A stretch of DNA of 46,723 bases from Vulcanimicrobiota bacterium (lineage in GTDB: Bacteria > Vulcanimicrobiota > Vulcanimicrobiia > Eremiobacterales > Eremiobacteraceae): contig JAFAKE010000004.1 in the NCBI GenBank assembly GCA_019235715.1, forward strand, positions 1 through 46,723, in the 5' to 3' direction. A model generated the notes under the pieces. The model was not told where the DNA came from and made no database searches. It saw only the letters and a program-made list of their open reading frames with translations. The translations under genes were made by a program, and so were the position numbers. Positions 1 to 8,710 of the stretch are shown here, piece after piece. Each line of letters starts with the position of its first letter. Position 1 is the first letter of the stretch.

Positions 1-59
1 CATAACCCCATTCTAAGGCGGTAGGCGCACGCGCGCAAGCACGCGAAGGCCCAGCGCCC

Positions 60-740
60 ATGTATTACGGCTTCAACCCGACCTACTTCATCTACATGCT
101 GCCCGCGTTGCTCTTCAGCCTCTGGGCGCAATGGCGCGTGACGAGCACCTTCAATCGCTACGCGCGCGTGCCGACCTCAAGCGGCATCAACGGCGCGCAA
201 ACAGCAGAGCTGCTGATGGAGCGCACCGGCCATCGCTTCGGAGTCGCCAGCATCCCCGGGATGCTCACCGACTATTACGATCCAAGCCGTAAAACGATGT
301 GCCTCTCGCAAAGCTCGGTGCAGAACTCCGTCGCATCGGTCGCGGTCGTCGCGCATGAATTCGGGCACGCCATTCAAGACGTCGAAGGCTACACGCCTAT
401 GAAACTGCGCAGCGCGATCGTGCCTGCTGTCAAGGTGGGCGCGGCGATCGGTCCGATCATCTTCATCGTCGGCCTCTTCCTGGCGAGCACCGGTCTCATC
501 TGGGCCGGTATCTTCTTGTTCAGCGCGAGCGCGATCTTCGCCATCGTCACGCTGCCGGTCGAGCTCAACGCGAGCAGCCGCGCGCTGCATATGCTGCAAG
601 CCAACGGCGTGCTGTCAGCGGAAGAGATGCCGGGGGCGCAGGCGGTGCTCGGTGCAGCCGCGATGACCTACCTTGCGGCCATTGCACAGACGCTTTTACA
701 GGTGCTCTACTTCGTATCGCTCGCAAGCCGCCGCCGCTAG
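60..740 (+). CDS. Membrane zinc metalloprotease, YugP family (peptidase_Zn_2)
   Basis: 226 aa. Reads as an integral-membrane zinc metallopeptidase of the YugP/peptidase_Zn_2 family. The zinc-binding motif HEFGH is at residues 99-103, followed by AIQDVEGY, as is usual in this family. Hydrophobic segments lie at about residues 8-25, 118-140, 143-165 and 200-222, so the active site is predicted to sit between membrane helices. Length is typical of the family. The start ATG at 60 has only a weak purine-rich stretch upstream. It is convergent with the ECHDC3-like gene, 58 nt away, with a small GGCCC/GGGC hairpin between them and no T tract. The physiological substrate is not known for the family. 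The membrane protease assignment is strong; any specific role would be a guess. Confidence 0.9.
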   Translation: MYYGFNPTYFIYMLPALLFSLWAQWRVTSTFNRYARVPTSSGINGAQTAELLMERTGHRFGVASIPGMLTDYYDPSRKTMCLSQSSVQNSVASVAVVAHEFGHAIQDVEGYTPMKLRSAIVPAVKVGAAIGPIIFIVGLFLASTGLIWAGIFLFSASAIFAIVTLPVELNASSRALHMLQANGVLSAEEMPGAQAVLGAAAMTYLAAIAQTLLQVLYFVSLASRRR

Positions 741-798
741 ACATCCTGGCCCCCGTGGGCGATTCTCCGTCCCCCGCCCGCGTCAACGTCTCACGCGA

Positions 799-1599
799 CT
801 ATGTGCTGCGGCGCGGCCAGTGCGCTTTGCGCTTTTGCAGGAACGCCGTGATGCCTTCGTGCGCGTCCGGCATCAACGCGTTGAACGTCATCACTTCACG
901 AGTGTACGCGTAGGCCTTGGCTTCCGGCATGTCGATCTGGCGGTAGAACGCTTCCTTGCCGAGCGCGATGACGTTCGGACTGACGTCGGCGATCGCCGTT
1001 GCGAGCTCGTGCACGGCCTCCTCGAGCTTGACGGCCGGCACCGCTTTATTGATCAAGCCTGAACTGACGGCATCTGCGGCCGAAATCGGTTCGCCGGTCA
1101 GCAGCATCTCCATCGCCTTTTTGCGGCTGATCGCGCGCGTCACCGGAACCATCGGCGTCGAGCAGAACAGACCGATCTTCACACCGGGCGTCGCGAACCA
1201 CGCGTTGTCCGCTGCGATCGCAAGGTCGCACGTCGCCACAAGCTGACATCCCGCGGCCGTCGCCGGGCCTTGGACTTGCGCGATAACCGGCTGCTGGATC
1301 TCGTGGATCGTCTCCATCAACTCGACGCATACGTCGAAGATGCGCTTGTACTCGATGACCGTGCGTCCGACCAGTTCGCTCAAGTCGTGACCGGATGAGA
1401 ATATCGTGCCGTTGGCCTTGAGGATGACGGCGCGCACTTCGGGCGTCTTATTGATCTCGCGCAGCGCAGCGATCAACGCGCTCATCACCGCTTCGGAAAG
1501 CGCGTTGCGCTTCTCCGGCCGGTTCAGCGTGACGTACGCGAACTGACCGTCCAGCTCGAGCAGGACGTCCGCCGTCGGCTTCGTGAGCATCGTCGCCAT
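799..1599 (-). CDS. Enoyl-CoA hydratase/isomerase superfamily protein, ECHDC3-like
   Basis: 266 aa crotonase-fold protein. NRPEKRNAL near the N-terminus, the SSGHDLSEL oxyanion/CoA segment and QVQGPATAAGCQLVA are classic. The segment FATPGVKIGLFCSTPM and the C-terminal EGITAFLQKRKAHW match what I recall of the ECHDC3 branch rather than of ordinary hydratases. Where a hydratase carries its first catalytic Glu (PE in the F-x-x-PE-x-K-x-G motif) this protein has PG, and the second Glu region is FCSTP. Normal 2-enoyl-CoA hydration is therefore doubtful. The start ATG at 1599 shares one base with the stop of the upstream acyl-CoA synthetase (TGATG), which implies translational coupling. The partner enzyme suggests that it acts on the CoA ester made there. 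An in-frame extension to 2217 exists but lies wholly inside the upstream gene and is rejected. Confidence 0.88.
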   Translation of the reverse strand: MATMLTKPTADVLLELDGQFAYVTLNRPEKRNALSEAVMSALIAALREINKTPEVRAVILKANGTIFSSGHDLSELVGRTVIEYKRIFDVCVELMETIHEIQQPVIAQVQGPATAAGCQLVATCDLAIAADNAWFATPGVKIGLFCSTPMVPVTRAISRKKAMEMLLTGEPISAADAVSSGLINKAVPAVKLEEAVHELATAIADVSPNVIALGKEAFYRQIDMPEAKAYAYTREVMTFNALMPDAHEGITAFLQKRKAHWPRRST

Positions 1600-3272
1600 C
1601 AGTTGATCCGCTTCTCCTTGCCGGCCCATTCCTTCTCGCGCAGCTTGAACTTCTGGACCTTGCCGGTTGACGTCTTCGGCAACGGACCAAATTCCACCGC
1701 CTTGGGCGCCTTGAAGTGCGCGATCTTCTCGCGGCAGAACGCGATGATGTCCTCCGCCGTCGCGCTCGCACCCGGCTTCAGTGTGACGAACGCTTTGGGC
1801 ACCTCGCCCCACTTCTCGTCGGGCACGCCGACGACGGCCGCTTCGAGCACCGCCGGATGCGCGTACACAGCGCGCTCGACTTCGATCGTCGAGATGTTCT
1901 CGCCGCCGCTGATGATGATATCTTTGGCGCGGTCGCGCAATTCGATATATCCGTCGGGATGCATCACGCCGAGGTCGCCCGAGTGGAACCAGCCGCCGCG
2001 AAAGGCTTTGTCCGTGGCGGTGGGATCGTTGAAATAGCCCTTCATGACGTTGTTGCCGCGCATCACGACTTCGCCCATCGTGGCGCCATCGGCTGGAACG
2101 TCGCTCATGTGCTCGTCGACGACGCGCAGCTCGGGCGCGTGGATGTAACCGACGCCCTGACGCGCCTTGAGGCGCGCGCGCTCTTCGGCATCTTTGCCGT
2201 TCCATTTGATCTGCCACTCGCTCACCGTGTGCGGGCCGTACGTCTCGGTGAGGCCGTATGCGTGCGTGAGGATGGCGCCCATCGCTTCGATGCGCGCGAT
2301 GACCGTCGGCGGCGGCGGAGCGCCGGCCGTCACGATACGCAGCGGGCGCGGGAATCTATAATCTTTCGAAGGCGCTTCATTCGCGATCATGACCAGCACG
2401 GTCGGCGCGCCGCACAAATGCGTGACGCCCTCGCGTTCGATGAGATCGAAAATCGCCTTTGGTTCGACTCTCGGCAGGGCGACGTGACGCGCACCGGCCG
2501 CCGTCACGCCCCACGTGTAGCACCACCCGTTGCAATGGAACATGGGCAGCGTCCACAGATACACGCTGTCGCCGGTCATGCCGGCATGGTAGACCTCGCC
2601 AAGCGCATTGAGATACGCGCCGCGATGCGTGTACATGACGCCCTTGGGCCGTCCGGTCGTACCGCTCGTGTAGTTGATCGAGATCGGATCTTCTTCGTCG
2701 TCGATGCCGAGCGCGAACGGCTCAGGGCTGCCCGTCGCGATGAACGAGTCGTACGTCGTGCTCGGCCGGGCGAGCTCGACGGCGCCATTTTGCGTCTGCT
2801 TGGGCTCGCTCGTCCAGATCACGCGCTCGATGTTCGAAGCCGGCAATCCGGGCGCGATGAGCTGCGCGAAATCCGGATGTGCGATGACCGCCTTCGCGCC
2901 GCAGTGCGCGACGATGTAGCCGATCTCATCGGCGCTGAGCCGGATGTTGATCGCGACGAGAACCGCGCCGATCTGCGGCACACCGAAATGCGCTTCGAGC
3001 GCTTCGTCAGAGTTGTACGCCAAGAGCGCGACGCGATCGCCTTTGCCGATCCCGGCCGCACGCAATGCGCTCGCCAACCGGTACGCGCGGGCGCCGAGCT
3101 CTTCGTAGGAATAGCGCCGCTCGCCGTCCACCACCGCATCCTTGTCGCCATAGACATGGATGCTGCGCTCGAGGAACATGAGCGGCGACAACAGCGAACG
3201 GTTGACGGGCATCTGGTCCCATTGCTCGCGAGCCCATAGCTTTTGGAAGGTCGGACGGTCAAGCTCTAACAT
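1599..3272 (-). CDS. Acyl-CoA synthetase (AMP-forming)
   Basis: 557 aa ANL-superfamily ligase that would activate a carboxylic acid with ATP and CoA. The P-loop-like motif YTSGTTGRPKG is at residues 201-211. The YGLTE adenine-binding segment, the HSGDLGVMHPDGY hinge region (about 432-444), RAKDIIISGGENIS and the C-terminal KTSTGKVQK with the adenylating Lys are all present. Full length for the family. The N-terminal region resembles medium-chain or aromatic/plant AAE-type ligases, so the substrate is probably a short-, medium-chain or aryl acid, but I cannot fix it. The start ATG has a strong Shine-Dalgarno (GGAGGTG, about 5 nt away). It follows the ABC permease gene by 17 nt and overlaps the ECHDC3-like gene by one base, so the three are likely cotranscribed. 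Confidence 0.92.
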   Translation of the reverse strand: MLELDRPTFQKLWAREQWDQMPVNRSLLSPLMFLERSIHVYGDKDAVVDGERRYSYEELGARAYRLASALRAAGIGKGDRVALLAYNSDEALEAHFGVPQIGAVLVAINIRLSADEIGYIVAHCGAKAVIAHPDFAQLIAPGLPASNIERVIWTSEPKQTQNGAVELARPSTTYDSFIATGSPEPFALGIDDEEDPISINYTSGTTGRPKGVMYTHRGAYLNALGEVYHAGMTGDSVYLWTLPMFHCNGWCYTWGVTAAGARHVALPRVEPKAIFDLIEREGVTHLCGAPTVLVMIANEAPSKDYRFPRPLRIVTAGAPPPPTVIARIEAMGAILTHAYGLTETYGPHTVSEWQIKWNGKDAEERARLKARQGVGYIHAPELRVVDEHMSDVPADGATMGEVVMRGNNVMKGYFNDPTATDKAFRGGWFHSGDLGVMHPDGYIELRDRAKDIIISGGENISTIEVERAVYAHPAVLEAAVVGVPDEKWGEVPKAFVTLKPGASATAEDIIAFCREKIAHFKAPKAVEFGPLPKTSTGKVQKFKLREKEWAGKEKRIN

Positions 3273-3289
3273 CGTGCCACCTCCGGCCG

Positions 3290-4888
3290 TCAGACTTCGA
3301 GGGCGCCGATGTTGCGCACTGCCTCATGCGAGGTACGAACAAAGATCCATGCGACCACAAGCGCACACCAGAAGAGGCCGACGAGCACCGCGGCACCGCC
3401 GTCCCAGACGCCGCGTAGCGCGAGCCGGGTCGCGCCCAAGAATGCTCCGCAAAGTATCAGCACGAGAAGGCCGTTCAAGAACGGCATGATCATGCGCACC
3501 CCGCGGTTTATCGCGTTGGGGTTCTCCCAGTCGAAGGACGGAAAGCGCGCGTCGAATTCGACGCCGTAGCAGATGGCGGCCGCCGACATGAGCAGCGCGA
3601 AGAAGACGAGCGCCAGCACGCCGCCGATCGAGAAGCGGTAGCCGATGCCGAGCAGCACGGCGGCAACGGTCGTGATCGCGCCTGTCTGCGCGTACGCGCC
3701 GATGATCTTGGCTGCGAAGATCTGACGCGGCGTCAACGGTGCGGTGCGCAGCAGCCAGATCGACCGATGCTCGAGCGAGATGGCGGTCATGCCAGGATTC
3801 AGGCTGTCGAGAACCGCGACGAAACCGATCTGCAGCATCGCGAGTTGGATCGTCAGCGGCAGCAGCGGGCTTTGCACTTGATGCCCGACGAGCAGATAGC
3901 CGATGAAGCCGAGCGACGCGATGTGGTTGAACCATAGCTGCGGGGAGCGCATCACCCCGCTGACATCCTTCCACACGACGGCGCCGACCGGACTGAGCGA
4001 TGGCGGTGCGCCGCGCGACCATGCCGCGACGCGCCGGCCCGACGTCGCCTGGCTCCACCCTTCGACGAACCCCCCCGCCACGATCGCAAGTCCGATCGGA
4101 CACGCGACAAGCGTGATGAGCGCGATAAAACCGAGCCAGCTGGCGGCGGTCTGGGCCTCGCCGGCACCGGCAGCGCTGAGCAAGCTTCCCATCCACGAAC
4201 TCGGCAGCCACTCGGGGGCCGTCGGCAGATGCAGCGTGTTGATGTCGCCTTCGATATGCGCGAAGCGCGCGAAATTGAACAGCCAAAACGCCGTCGGCAC
4301 CGCCGCGCCGATCACCCACAGCATCTCCTTTGCGAAATGCGGCGGGATAAGGCGCAGGGTGATGATCGTGATGGTCGCGAGCACGGCGTAGAGCACCGCC
4401 GGAAACAACGCGAGGCCGGCGATGCAGACGACGTATGCCCACAACGGCGCGGCGAGCGCGAGCAAATAGCCAAGCACGAACGGCAGCAAGAACACGGCGA
4501 CATAGACTTCGTTCTGCACGACGCCGAGCACGAACTTGGCGACGACCAATACGCCCGCACGCACCGGCATGGCGAGCAAGATCGGCATGTCCGCCGACAG
4601 GTACATGTCGTTGAGCGCTTGGCCGAACGCGATGAATAAGTCTGTGAACAGATAGACCAAGAACGCCCACGCGGCGACGCTGCCCAACAGGCCGGTCGCC
4701 TTGGCGGCCACAAGCGCGCGCACGCCGATGAACGTGCCGCCGAAAATGCCGAGCACGAGCACGAGCGAGGCCAAGGCGGCGATGACATAGAGCGTCCGGC
4801 TCGTCCAGTCGCGTTGCGAAGCGAGCAAGCGGAAACGGATCAAGTCCAACGACAGCGTCCAGGTCTGTGCCAACGCCCCCTGGTTCAT
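3290..4888 (-). CDS. ABC exporter permease (ABC-2-like membrane protein)
   Basis: 532 aa polytopic membrane protein with about twelve hydrophobic segments. The first is near residues 30-55 and the last near 485-515. The cytoplasmic loop LSADMPILLAMPVRAG is typical of the large ABC-2-type exporter permeases paired with a separate ATPase. The start ATG overlaps the stop of the upstream ATPase gene (ATGA), so the two are translationally coupled and should form one exporter. The substrate is unknown. Downstream neighbours are an acyl-CoA ligase and an ECHDC3-like protein, upstream is a CapA-like protein, so a lipid- or envelope-related cargo is possible but is inference only. Confidence 0.85.
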   Translation of the reverse strand: MNQGALAQTWTLSLDLIRFRLLASQRDWTSRTLYVIAALASLVLVLGIFGGTFIGVRALVAAKATGLLGSVAAWAFLVYLFTDLFIAFGQALNDMYLSADMPILLAMPVRAGVLVVAKFVLGVVQNEVYVAVFLLPFVLGYLLALAAPLWAYVVCIAGLALFPAVLYAVLATITIITLRLIPPHFAKEMLWVIGAAVPTAFWLFNFARFAHIEGDINTLHLPTAPEWLPSSWMGSLLSAAGAGEAQTAASWLGFIALITLVACPIGLAIVAGGFVEGWSQATSGRRVAAWSRGAPPSLSPVGAVVWKDVSGVMRSPQLWFNHIASLGFIGYLLVGHQVQSPLLPLTIQLAMLQIGFVAVLDSLNPGMTAISLEHRSIWLLRTAPLTPRQIFAAKIIGAYAQTGAITTVAAVLLGIGYRFSIGGVLALVFFALLMSAAAICYGVEFDARFPSFDWENPNAINRGVRMIMPFLNGLLVLILCGAFLGATRLALRGVWDGGAAVLVGLFWCALVVAWIFVRTSHEAVRNIGALEV

Positions 4889-5664
4889 GCGCGTGCTGGT
4901 TCGCGGAAGATCTCGGCGATGCGGTGGTCCTCGAAACCACCGGTGAGATGCAAGAAGACTTCTTCAAGCGTGTCGCGGCCACGCAACTCGCGCAGCTCCG
5001 ATACGGTGCCGATCGCGGCGATGCGTCCGTGATCGATGATGGCGACGCGATCGCACAGGCTTTCGGCGATCTCCATGATGTGCGTCGACATCATCACGGC
5101 ACCGCCGGCACGCGTCAGCGCGCGCACGATGTCCTTGAGCATGCGCGCGCTCTTCGGATCCAAACCGACGGTCGGTTCGTCCAAGAAGTAGATCTTGGGG
5201 TCGTGCAGCAAGGCAGCACAGAGCGCCACTTTCTGGCGCATGCCATGCGAGTAGCTTTCGAGCAGCGCCCCGGCGTCCGCACGCAGTTCGAAAAGGCTGA
5301 GCAGCTCGCGAATGCGCGCCTGCTTGCGCGCCGGATTCATGGCATACATGTCGCCCACGAAACTCAAGAACTCAAGCGCCGTCAACTTCGGATACAAGGC
5401 CGGCTCGTCGGGAACGTACCCGAAGAGGCGCTTGGCTTCGACCGGGTGGGATGTGATGTCAAAGCCGCAGATCGTCGCGCGCCCGGTGGTGGGCCGCAGC
5501 AGCCCCGTGAGGATCTTGATCGTCGTGGTCTTGCCGGCGCCATTGGGGCCCAAGAAGCCGAATATCTCGCCCGGCGCGACGGCAAAGCTGATGTCGTCTA
5601 CGGCGGTCGTCCCCCCAAAGCGTTTGGTCAGGTGATCGACGACCACCAGCGGCGGTACGGGCAT
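4885..5664 (-). CDS. ABC transporter ATP-binding protein
   Basis: 259 aa nucleotide-binding subunit. Walker A GPNGAGKTT is at residues 39-47, the signature-like YSHGMRQKVALCAALL near 136-151, Walker B with catalytic Glu IYFLDEPTVGLD just after it, and the switch histidine in MSTHIME. A short C-terminal extension (ELRGRDTLEEVFLHLTGG) is the usual tail of ABC-2 exporter ATPases. The signature reads SHGMRQK rather than SGGQ, common in this subgroup. Nine nt separate it from the CapA-like gene and four nt overlap with the permease gene, so it is in the middle of an operon. No clear ribosome-binding site is visible; coupling from the preceding gene may supply initiation. Confidence 0.93.
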   Translation of the reverse strand: MPVPPLVVVDHLTKRFGGTTAVDDISFAVAPGEIFGFLGPNGAGKTTTIKILTGLLRPTTGRATICGFDITSHPVEAKRLFGYVPDEPALYPKLTALEFLSFVGDMYAMNPARKQARIRELLSLFELRADAGALLESYSHGMRQKVALCAALLHDPKIYFLDEPTVGLDPKSARMLKDIVRALTRAGGAVMMSTHIMEIAESLCDRVAIIDHGRIAAIGTVSELRELRGRDTLEEVFLHLTGGFEDHRIAEIFREPARA

Positions 5665-5673
5665 ACTATTTGA

Positions 5674-6807
5674 TTATCGTCCGGCCTCGTTCGGGGGTCC
5701 ATTCGGGGCGTGGTTCGGTCGTGGCGACGGTGCTTTGGCCAGGCGTGATGGGGCAGGCGTGGGCGGCGGGGTAGCCGCGGCATCGCCGGCAAGCAGGGCC
5801 TCGACCAGCGTCCCGTCCGCCGCCGGCGCCGGCTTGGGCACGCCCCGCTCGAGGACCACGGGAATCGCGCGCCAGGTGGCGACCGTCGGGCCGCGCAGCG
5901 TCACCTGCAGAATAGCGCTGCGCGTTTGCATGCCCGGCTGCGTGTCGAACACGAAATTGCCGAGCGAGTACGCGATGAGACCGCCGTGGTAGGATTCGAG
6001 CGGGCCGAGCACGTGCGGGTGTGCTCCGAGCACCAATGACGCACCCGCGTCGATCGCGGCATGCGCGAGCTTCACGTGGCCGGGTGTCGGCGGACCCATG
6101 AGCTCGGTTCCCCAATGCTCGTAGACGATCACGACATCGGCGCTTGCGTGCGCGTTTCGGATGGCTGCCGCCAACATCTTCAAATACGCTGCGTCGACAT
6201 CGCCGGTCACAGGATTGCGGCCGGGCGCGACGCCGGGCGCGATTGCGGTCGCGCCGTAGCCGCGTGGAATCACCTCGGAGATGCCGATGAGCGCGAAGCG
6301 CACGCCGCGCCGCTCGAAATACGCGGGCTGCCAGGCTGAGGCGAGATCGTCTGCGGCTCCTGCCGTCTGGACGCCGCTCGCGTGCAGCGCGGCAAGCGTG
6401 TCGTCCAACGCGTCTTTGCCATAATCAAGTATGTGATTGTTGGCCAACGTCAGCGCTGCAAAGCCTGCATGCGCCAAGCCGGGAGCCGCCGCCGGCGTCG
6501 CGCGCAATACGAATTCCTTGCGCTGCTTGAGCGCTTGCTTGGACTTCGATTTCGTGGGACTGCCGCGATCTGAGAGCGGGCACTCCAAATTGCCGATGAC
6601 GGCGTCGGACTGACCCAGTATGTCCTTGACCGCGGCGAACGGCGCATCAGCGCCTTCTTGCTGTACGAGCGAGCTGACGCGCCAACCGAGCATGACGTCG
6701 CCCACCGCGTCGATCGCCACGGTCTGTCCTTGAGCGCGTCCGGGCGCGTCTGGCCGGACGCCGGGCGCGCTTGTCAGAATCAGCGTGAGCAAGAACGGCG
6801 CGATCAT
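5674..6807 (-). CDS. CapA family (PGA_cap) metallophosphatase-like protein, secreted
   Basis: 377 aa. The N-terminus (MIAPFLLTLILTSAPG) is a short hydrophobic signal peptide. The body carries the calcineurin-like metal and core motifs of the CapA/PGA_cap family: GDVMLG (36-41), GNLECPLSD, LANNHILDYG, YEHWGTE, GAHPHVLG and YSLGNFVFD. CapA proteins are known from poly-gamma-glutamate capsule synthesis in Bacillus, but most homologues are not shown to do that and no CapB/CapC homologue is present here. The C-terminus is Pro/Ala-rich low complexity. The gene begins an apparent operon with an ABC exporter. A 115-nt gap upstream contains a TATAAA-like box near 6874 on this strand and a GAGCGG/CCGCTC hairpin, so a promoter is likely there. 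Confidence 0.88.
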   Translation of the reverse strand: MIAPFLLTLILTSAPGVRPDAPGRAQGQTVAIDAVGDVMLGWRVSSLVQQEGADAPFAAVKDILGQSDAVIGNLECPLSDRGSPTKSKSKQALKQRKEFVLRATPAAAPGLAHAGFAALTLANNHILDYGKDALDDTLAALHASGVQTAGAADDLASAWQPAYFERRGVRFALIGISEVIPRGYGATAIAPGVAPGRNPVTGDVDAAYLKMLAAAIRNAHASADVVIVYEHWGTELMGPPTPGHVKLAHAAIDAGASLVLGAHPHVLGPLESYHGGLIAYSLGNFVFDTQPGMQTRSAILQVTLRGPTVATWRAIPVVLERGVPKPAPAADGTLVEALLAGDAAATPPPTPAPSRLAKAPSPRPNHAPNGPPNEAGR

Positions 6808-6922
6808 CCGGCTCGATTCTGCGGAACGGCTGAGCGGCTCCCGCAGGGCGAACGAGAACCGCTCATCCTTTTATACGTGACAAGCCCAAGATCCGATGCA
6901 TGGCGCCCTGCGATCATAGTAT

Positions 6923-8710
6923 CTAGAGAAGCGAACCCGCGTCGTCGGCGCCCAAGATGAATTTTCGCAGGAAGTAGATCGGTGGATCGCCGTGGGACAG
7001 CACCGCGTCATGGAACGCGTTGAGCTTGAACGCTGCGCCTTGCTGTGTTTTGTAGTCGGCGCGCAGCTTGAGCAGCATGAGTTTGCCGAGCGTGTAGTAG
7101 CCGTAGAGAGGATCGACGGTGCCGCGCAGAGACTCCCGATATGACGGCTCGCGTCCCATGTATGCATTTGCCATGAAGAACGCGGTGGCTTGATCGATCG
7201 TCATGCCGGCGGTATGCTCTTGGATGCCCACGATATAGCGGCAGTCGCGCTGCAGGGCGAGCGATAGCTGCACCAGCCGATAACGCGAATCGCCGCTGCC
7301 CAGCCCCTCATCGACCATCATCTGCTCGTCGTAGTGCGCCCAGCCCTCACCCATCGCATTGTTCCATTCGATCTTGCGGATGAGGCTCAGTTGATGTTCC
7401 TTATTGAACAGATAGTTGGTGTAGTGGCCTGGATATGTCTCGTGCGCTGAGATGATCACGAGGCTTGGCCGGTTGTAGAATTCGAGATGCTCTTGCGCTT
7501 GCGTCTTGCTCCACTGCGGATCGACGAGCGTCACGTTGTAGTACGCTTCGGTGGCCTTGGTCTCGAGCGGGCCCGGTGAATTCATCGACGCGAATGAGGT
7601 CTGTGCTTGGAACCGGGGCGTCGCACGAGCCTTCGCGATCGGCGCTTGCGGCAGATCGATGATGCCGTTGCGCTTGATGAACGACACGAGCTGATCGAGG
7701 TCAGCCTGCGCCGCGTTGATGAGCTGGGCGTTGGACGGGTGATCGAGCCGGATCTCGCCGAGGACTTGCTGCGGTGTTTTCGACGCATCGATCTGGCGCG
7801 CCGTCGCGACGAACGCAGCCTTGTTCTTAGCCAAGTCGGCCTCGCCGATCGCCAGCAAGCGCGCGAGCGGTATGTCTGAGACGTTTTGCAAGCGCTCGAG
7901 CCTATCGTAGTTCGCGGCACCGATCGCGTACGAGCCGCGCGCCCGCGGAACGACCGATGCTTTCAAGAACGCAGCGTACTGGACGAACGCCTTGACGGCG
8001 GCTGCGTTCGCGGACGCGAACTGCGACTGCAGCGCCGCGGCGCCCGCATGGCCGAATACTTTCGGCACGTCGTCGGTGAAGAAGTCGACCGCGCCCGCGG
8101 CGTCACGCTGACCGATGCTCGCCACGACCTGTGAGGTGTTGGCGACGTCGAGATTCTTTTCGCCTTGCGCGAGCAGCGCGGGGATTTCGCGTTCGCGCGC
8201 GATCACCGAGCGCAGACGCTGGTCGAGCGGCGCGAAATCGCGCGACATGATCCTGTAGACGCCGTCCGATGCGATGTCCGTGTAATAGCTGGGCTGGCGC
8301 TGCCACGTGGGCCACTGCTGATCCCAGAACAGGTTCTCTTGTATCGCGTTTTCGAGGATTTGCAGATCGGCTTGGCCGTCGAGCGAAAGCGTCGTGCGAT
8401 CGAAGGATTGAAGCTTGCGCAGCGTCGCCTGCAGGCGGCTGTCGCGTGCGGCGATCGCAGCCGGTGTGACCGGCCCGAGCTGATCGTCGTAGGTGTGAAT
8501 GCCGACTCCGGTCGCGTCGCTCGGGCGGAATTTCCATTCGGCTTGATAGTAGCCGGTCGCCAAGACCTCCAACGCAGCGTCGCCCGCGGCCGGCACCGGA
8601 GTCTCCGCGCCCGCGCTCGGCGACGCACCCGGTGTCTCGTCACCGTGCGCGACCAGCGGTGCGGCAAGCGCGAGGATGGCAGCGGCGAGAAACGCGATGC
8701 GTCTAGGCAA
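6923..8710 (-). CDS. DUF885 family protein, putative exported metallopeptidase
   Basis: 595 aa DUF885 protein. A cleavable signal peptide is evident (MPRRIAFLAAAILALA with an AHG site near 21-23). The diagnostic HETYPGH is at residues 423-429, with a downstream Glu-rich segment (EGWAHYDEQMMVDEG) giving the third zinc ligand region. The layout resembles the gluzincin-like fold predicted for DUF885. The start must be the TTG at 8710, because the next ATG would remove the signal peptide. That TTG overlaps the stop of ltaE by 8 nt. The role is probably peptide cleavage outside the cytoplasm, fitting the two peptide-binding lipoproteins upstream in the same operon. The hydrolase assignment is by family motif; the substrate is unknown. 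Confidence 0.87.
   Translation of the reverse strand: MPRRIAFLAAAILALAAPLVAHGDETPGASPSAGAETPVPAAGDAALEVLATGYYQAEWKFRPSDATGVGIHTYDDQLGPVTPAAIAARDSRLQATLRKLQSFDRTTLSLDGQADLQILENAIQENLFWDQQWPTWQRQPSYYTDIASDGVYRIMSRDFAPLDQRLRSVIAREREIPALLAQGEKNLDVANTSQVVASIGQRDAAGAVDFFTDDVPKVFGHAGAAALQSQFASANAAAVKAFVQYAAFLKASVVPRARGSYAIGAANYDRLERLQNVSDIPLARLLAIGEADLAKNKAAFVATARQIDASKTPQQVLGEIRLDHPSNAQLINAAQADLDQLVSFIKRNGIIDLPQAPIAKARATPRFQAQTSFASMNSPGPLETKATEAYYNVTLVDPQWSKTQAQEHLEFYNRPSLVIISAHETYPGHYTNYLFNKEHQLSLIRKIEWNNAMGEGWAHYDEQMMVDEGLGSGDSRYRLVQLSLALQRDCRYIVGIQEHTAGMTIDQATAFFMANAYMGREPSYRESLRGTVDPLYGYYTLGKLMLLKLRADYKTQQGAAFKLNAFHDAVLSHGDPPIYFLRKFILGADDAGSLL

Noticed and set aside
1600-2217. Long N-terminal extension of the ECHDC3-like protein
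   Set aside because: The extra part lies out of frame inside the acyl-CoA synthetase gene and shows no domain; the TGATG junction marks the true start.
1716-3239. Long plus-strand open frame of about 507 codons opposite the acyl-CoA synthetase gene
   Set aside because: Arg/Asp-rich shadow of a high-GC coding strand; the opposite frame has complete ANL-family motifs.
3324-4982. 552-codon minus-strand frame overlapping the ABC permease gene
   Set aside because: Arg/Ala-rich frame shadow without domains; the permease in the other frame has clear membrane segments and an ATGA junction.
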